In this document: positions 8,308-8,574 of the stretch, one piece after another
How positions within the stretch are numbered: position 1 is the stretch's first letter
How the letters are laid out: every line of letters begins with the position of its first letter
Assembly (NCBI GenBank): GCA_011330835.1
Contig: DRPO01000250.1
Coordinates: forward strand, 1-8,574
Direction: 5' to 3'
Length of the DNA: 8,574 nucleotides
Source of the DNA: Gammaproteobacteria bacterium
GTDB taxonomy: Bacteria > Pseudomonadota > Gammaproteobacteria > UWMA-0217
Position numbers and translations under genes: made by a program
Notes under the pieces: model-generated
Databases searched by the model: none
Seen by the model: the letters and a program-made list of their open reading frames with translations, nothing else
What the model was told of the DNA's origin: nothing

Positions 8308-8472
8308 TATACTTCCCGCGCCCAAGAATACCCCATTCAGGCCGTGCATCTTTTCGCCGATAGCTGCGTTGTAAAAACTTGACGTAGCGCCACTATGTCT
8401 GCGTTTTTACGCCTGGCTCTCGACGAAAATCTACACGCCCTGAATGGGGTATTCTTGGGCGCGGGAAGTATA
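8308..8472. repeat. 165-bp palindromic element with perfect 34-bp arms (MITE-like)
   Basis: Positions 8308-8341 are the exact reverse complement of 8439-8472 (34 of 34). Inward, pairing continues with interruptions: TTTTCG (8351-8356) with CGAAAA (8424-8429), GTAAAAAC (8371-8378) with GTTTTTAC (8403-8410), and a near-palindrome centred on 8390 (8381-8399). The element could therefore fold into one long hairpin. It begins and ends in TA and has no transposase. This is the build of a non-autonomous MITE or large palindromic intergenic repeat, but no longer target duplication is evident. It occupies the position where the promoter or 5' leader of the Gly-rich gene should be. Confidence 0.8.
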
Positions 8473-8574
8473 CTGTAGACAACCACGAGCCATGCAGGCA
8501 TGCGGCCTGATATCCCCTGGCGCCAGTTTTCCGGATGAGCGCGAGAGGCAACCCCCCCGACTCCCGGTCAGTGA
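8473..8574. other. Right-edge stretch, no gene recognised
   Basis: These 102 bases contain short palindromes: CATGC/GCATG (8491-8495 with 8498-8502), GATATC (8509-8514) and CTGGCGCCAG (8517-8526). No convincing -10/-35 pair faces the Gly-rich gene. One minus-strand frame stays open from the edge into the inverted repeat, but it has no recognisable protein character. A promoter for the Gly-rich gene, if outside the repeat, would have to lie here. Confidence 0.4.

Noticed and set aside
8473..8574. 3' end of a further minus-strand gene at the right edge
   Set aside because: A frame is open, but it runs into the inverted repeat and shows no recognisable protein features; about 100 bases are too few to support a call.

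Overview
The window looks like the chromosome of a GC-rich gammaproteobacterium. All five core proteins read as close relatives of their Escherichia coli counterparts. A small secreted Gly/Trp/Pro repeat protein next to them resembles the sulfur globule envelope proteins of sulfur-storing gammaproteobacteria (purple sulfur bacteria, Thiotrichales relatives). Sulfur-oxidiser is an inference from that one gene; the genus cannot be named from this sequence.

Layout. Positions 1-1484 (+) hold the 3' part of a gene for a Pro-rich plus TPR-repeat protein; its reading frame is open through the left edge, so the N-terminus is missing. A 62-bp gap with weak hairpins separates it from the convergent end of a minus-strand operon, rimP-nusA-infB-rbfA-truB (7424 down to 1547). 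The operon supplies a 30S maturation factor (RimP), a transcription elongation/termination factor (NusA), an initiation factor (IF2), a second 30S maturation factor (RbfA) and the tRNA U55 pseudouridine synthase (TruB). rimP/nusA share an ATGA overlap and rbfA/truB a GTGA overlap. The operon stops at truB: the rpsO-pnp genes that follow in E. coli are not here, and neither is the metY tRNA that precedes rimP in E. coli.

The operon has its own well-formed promoter (TATAAT with a 17-bp spacer, 7597-7625). It gives a leader of about 165 nt containing an intrinsic terminator (7451-7471) only about 27 nt before the rimP start, so premature termination probably controls the operon. A 34-codon open frame runs through that terminator and ends on the likely rimP ribosome binding site. 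rimP itself has no ATG/GTG start: TTG, or an unusual ATC, must be used.

Upstream, also on the minus strand, lies the putative sulfur globule protein gene (7818-8288). Its 3' side carries a chain of hairpins including a probable terminator (7703-7722). Its 5' side abuts a striking 165-bp inverted repeat (8308-8472) with perfect 34-bp arms, ending only 6 bp from the Shine-Dalgarno sequence. This looks like a MITE-like or palindromic intergenic repeat sitting where the promoter or 5' UTR should be. It and the rimP leader are the most interesting parts of the window. I found no CRISPR array, tRNA, rRNA or transposase gene.
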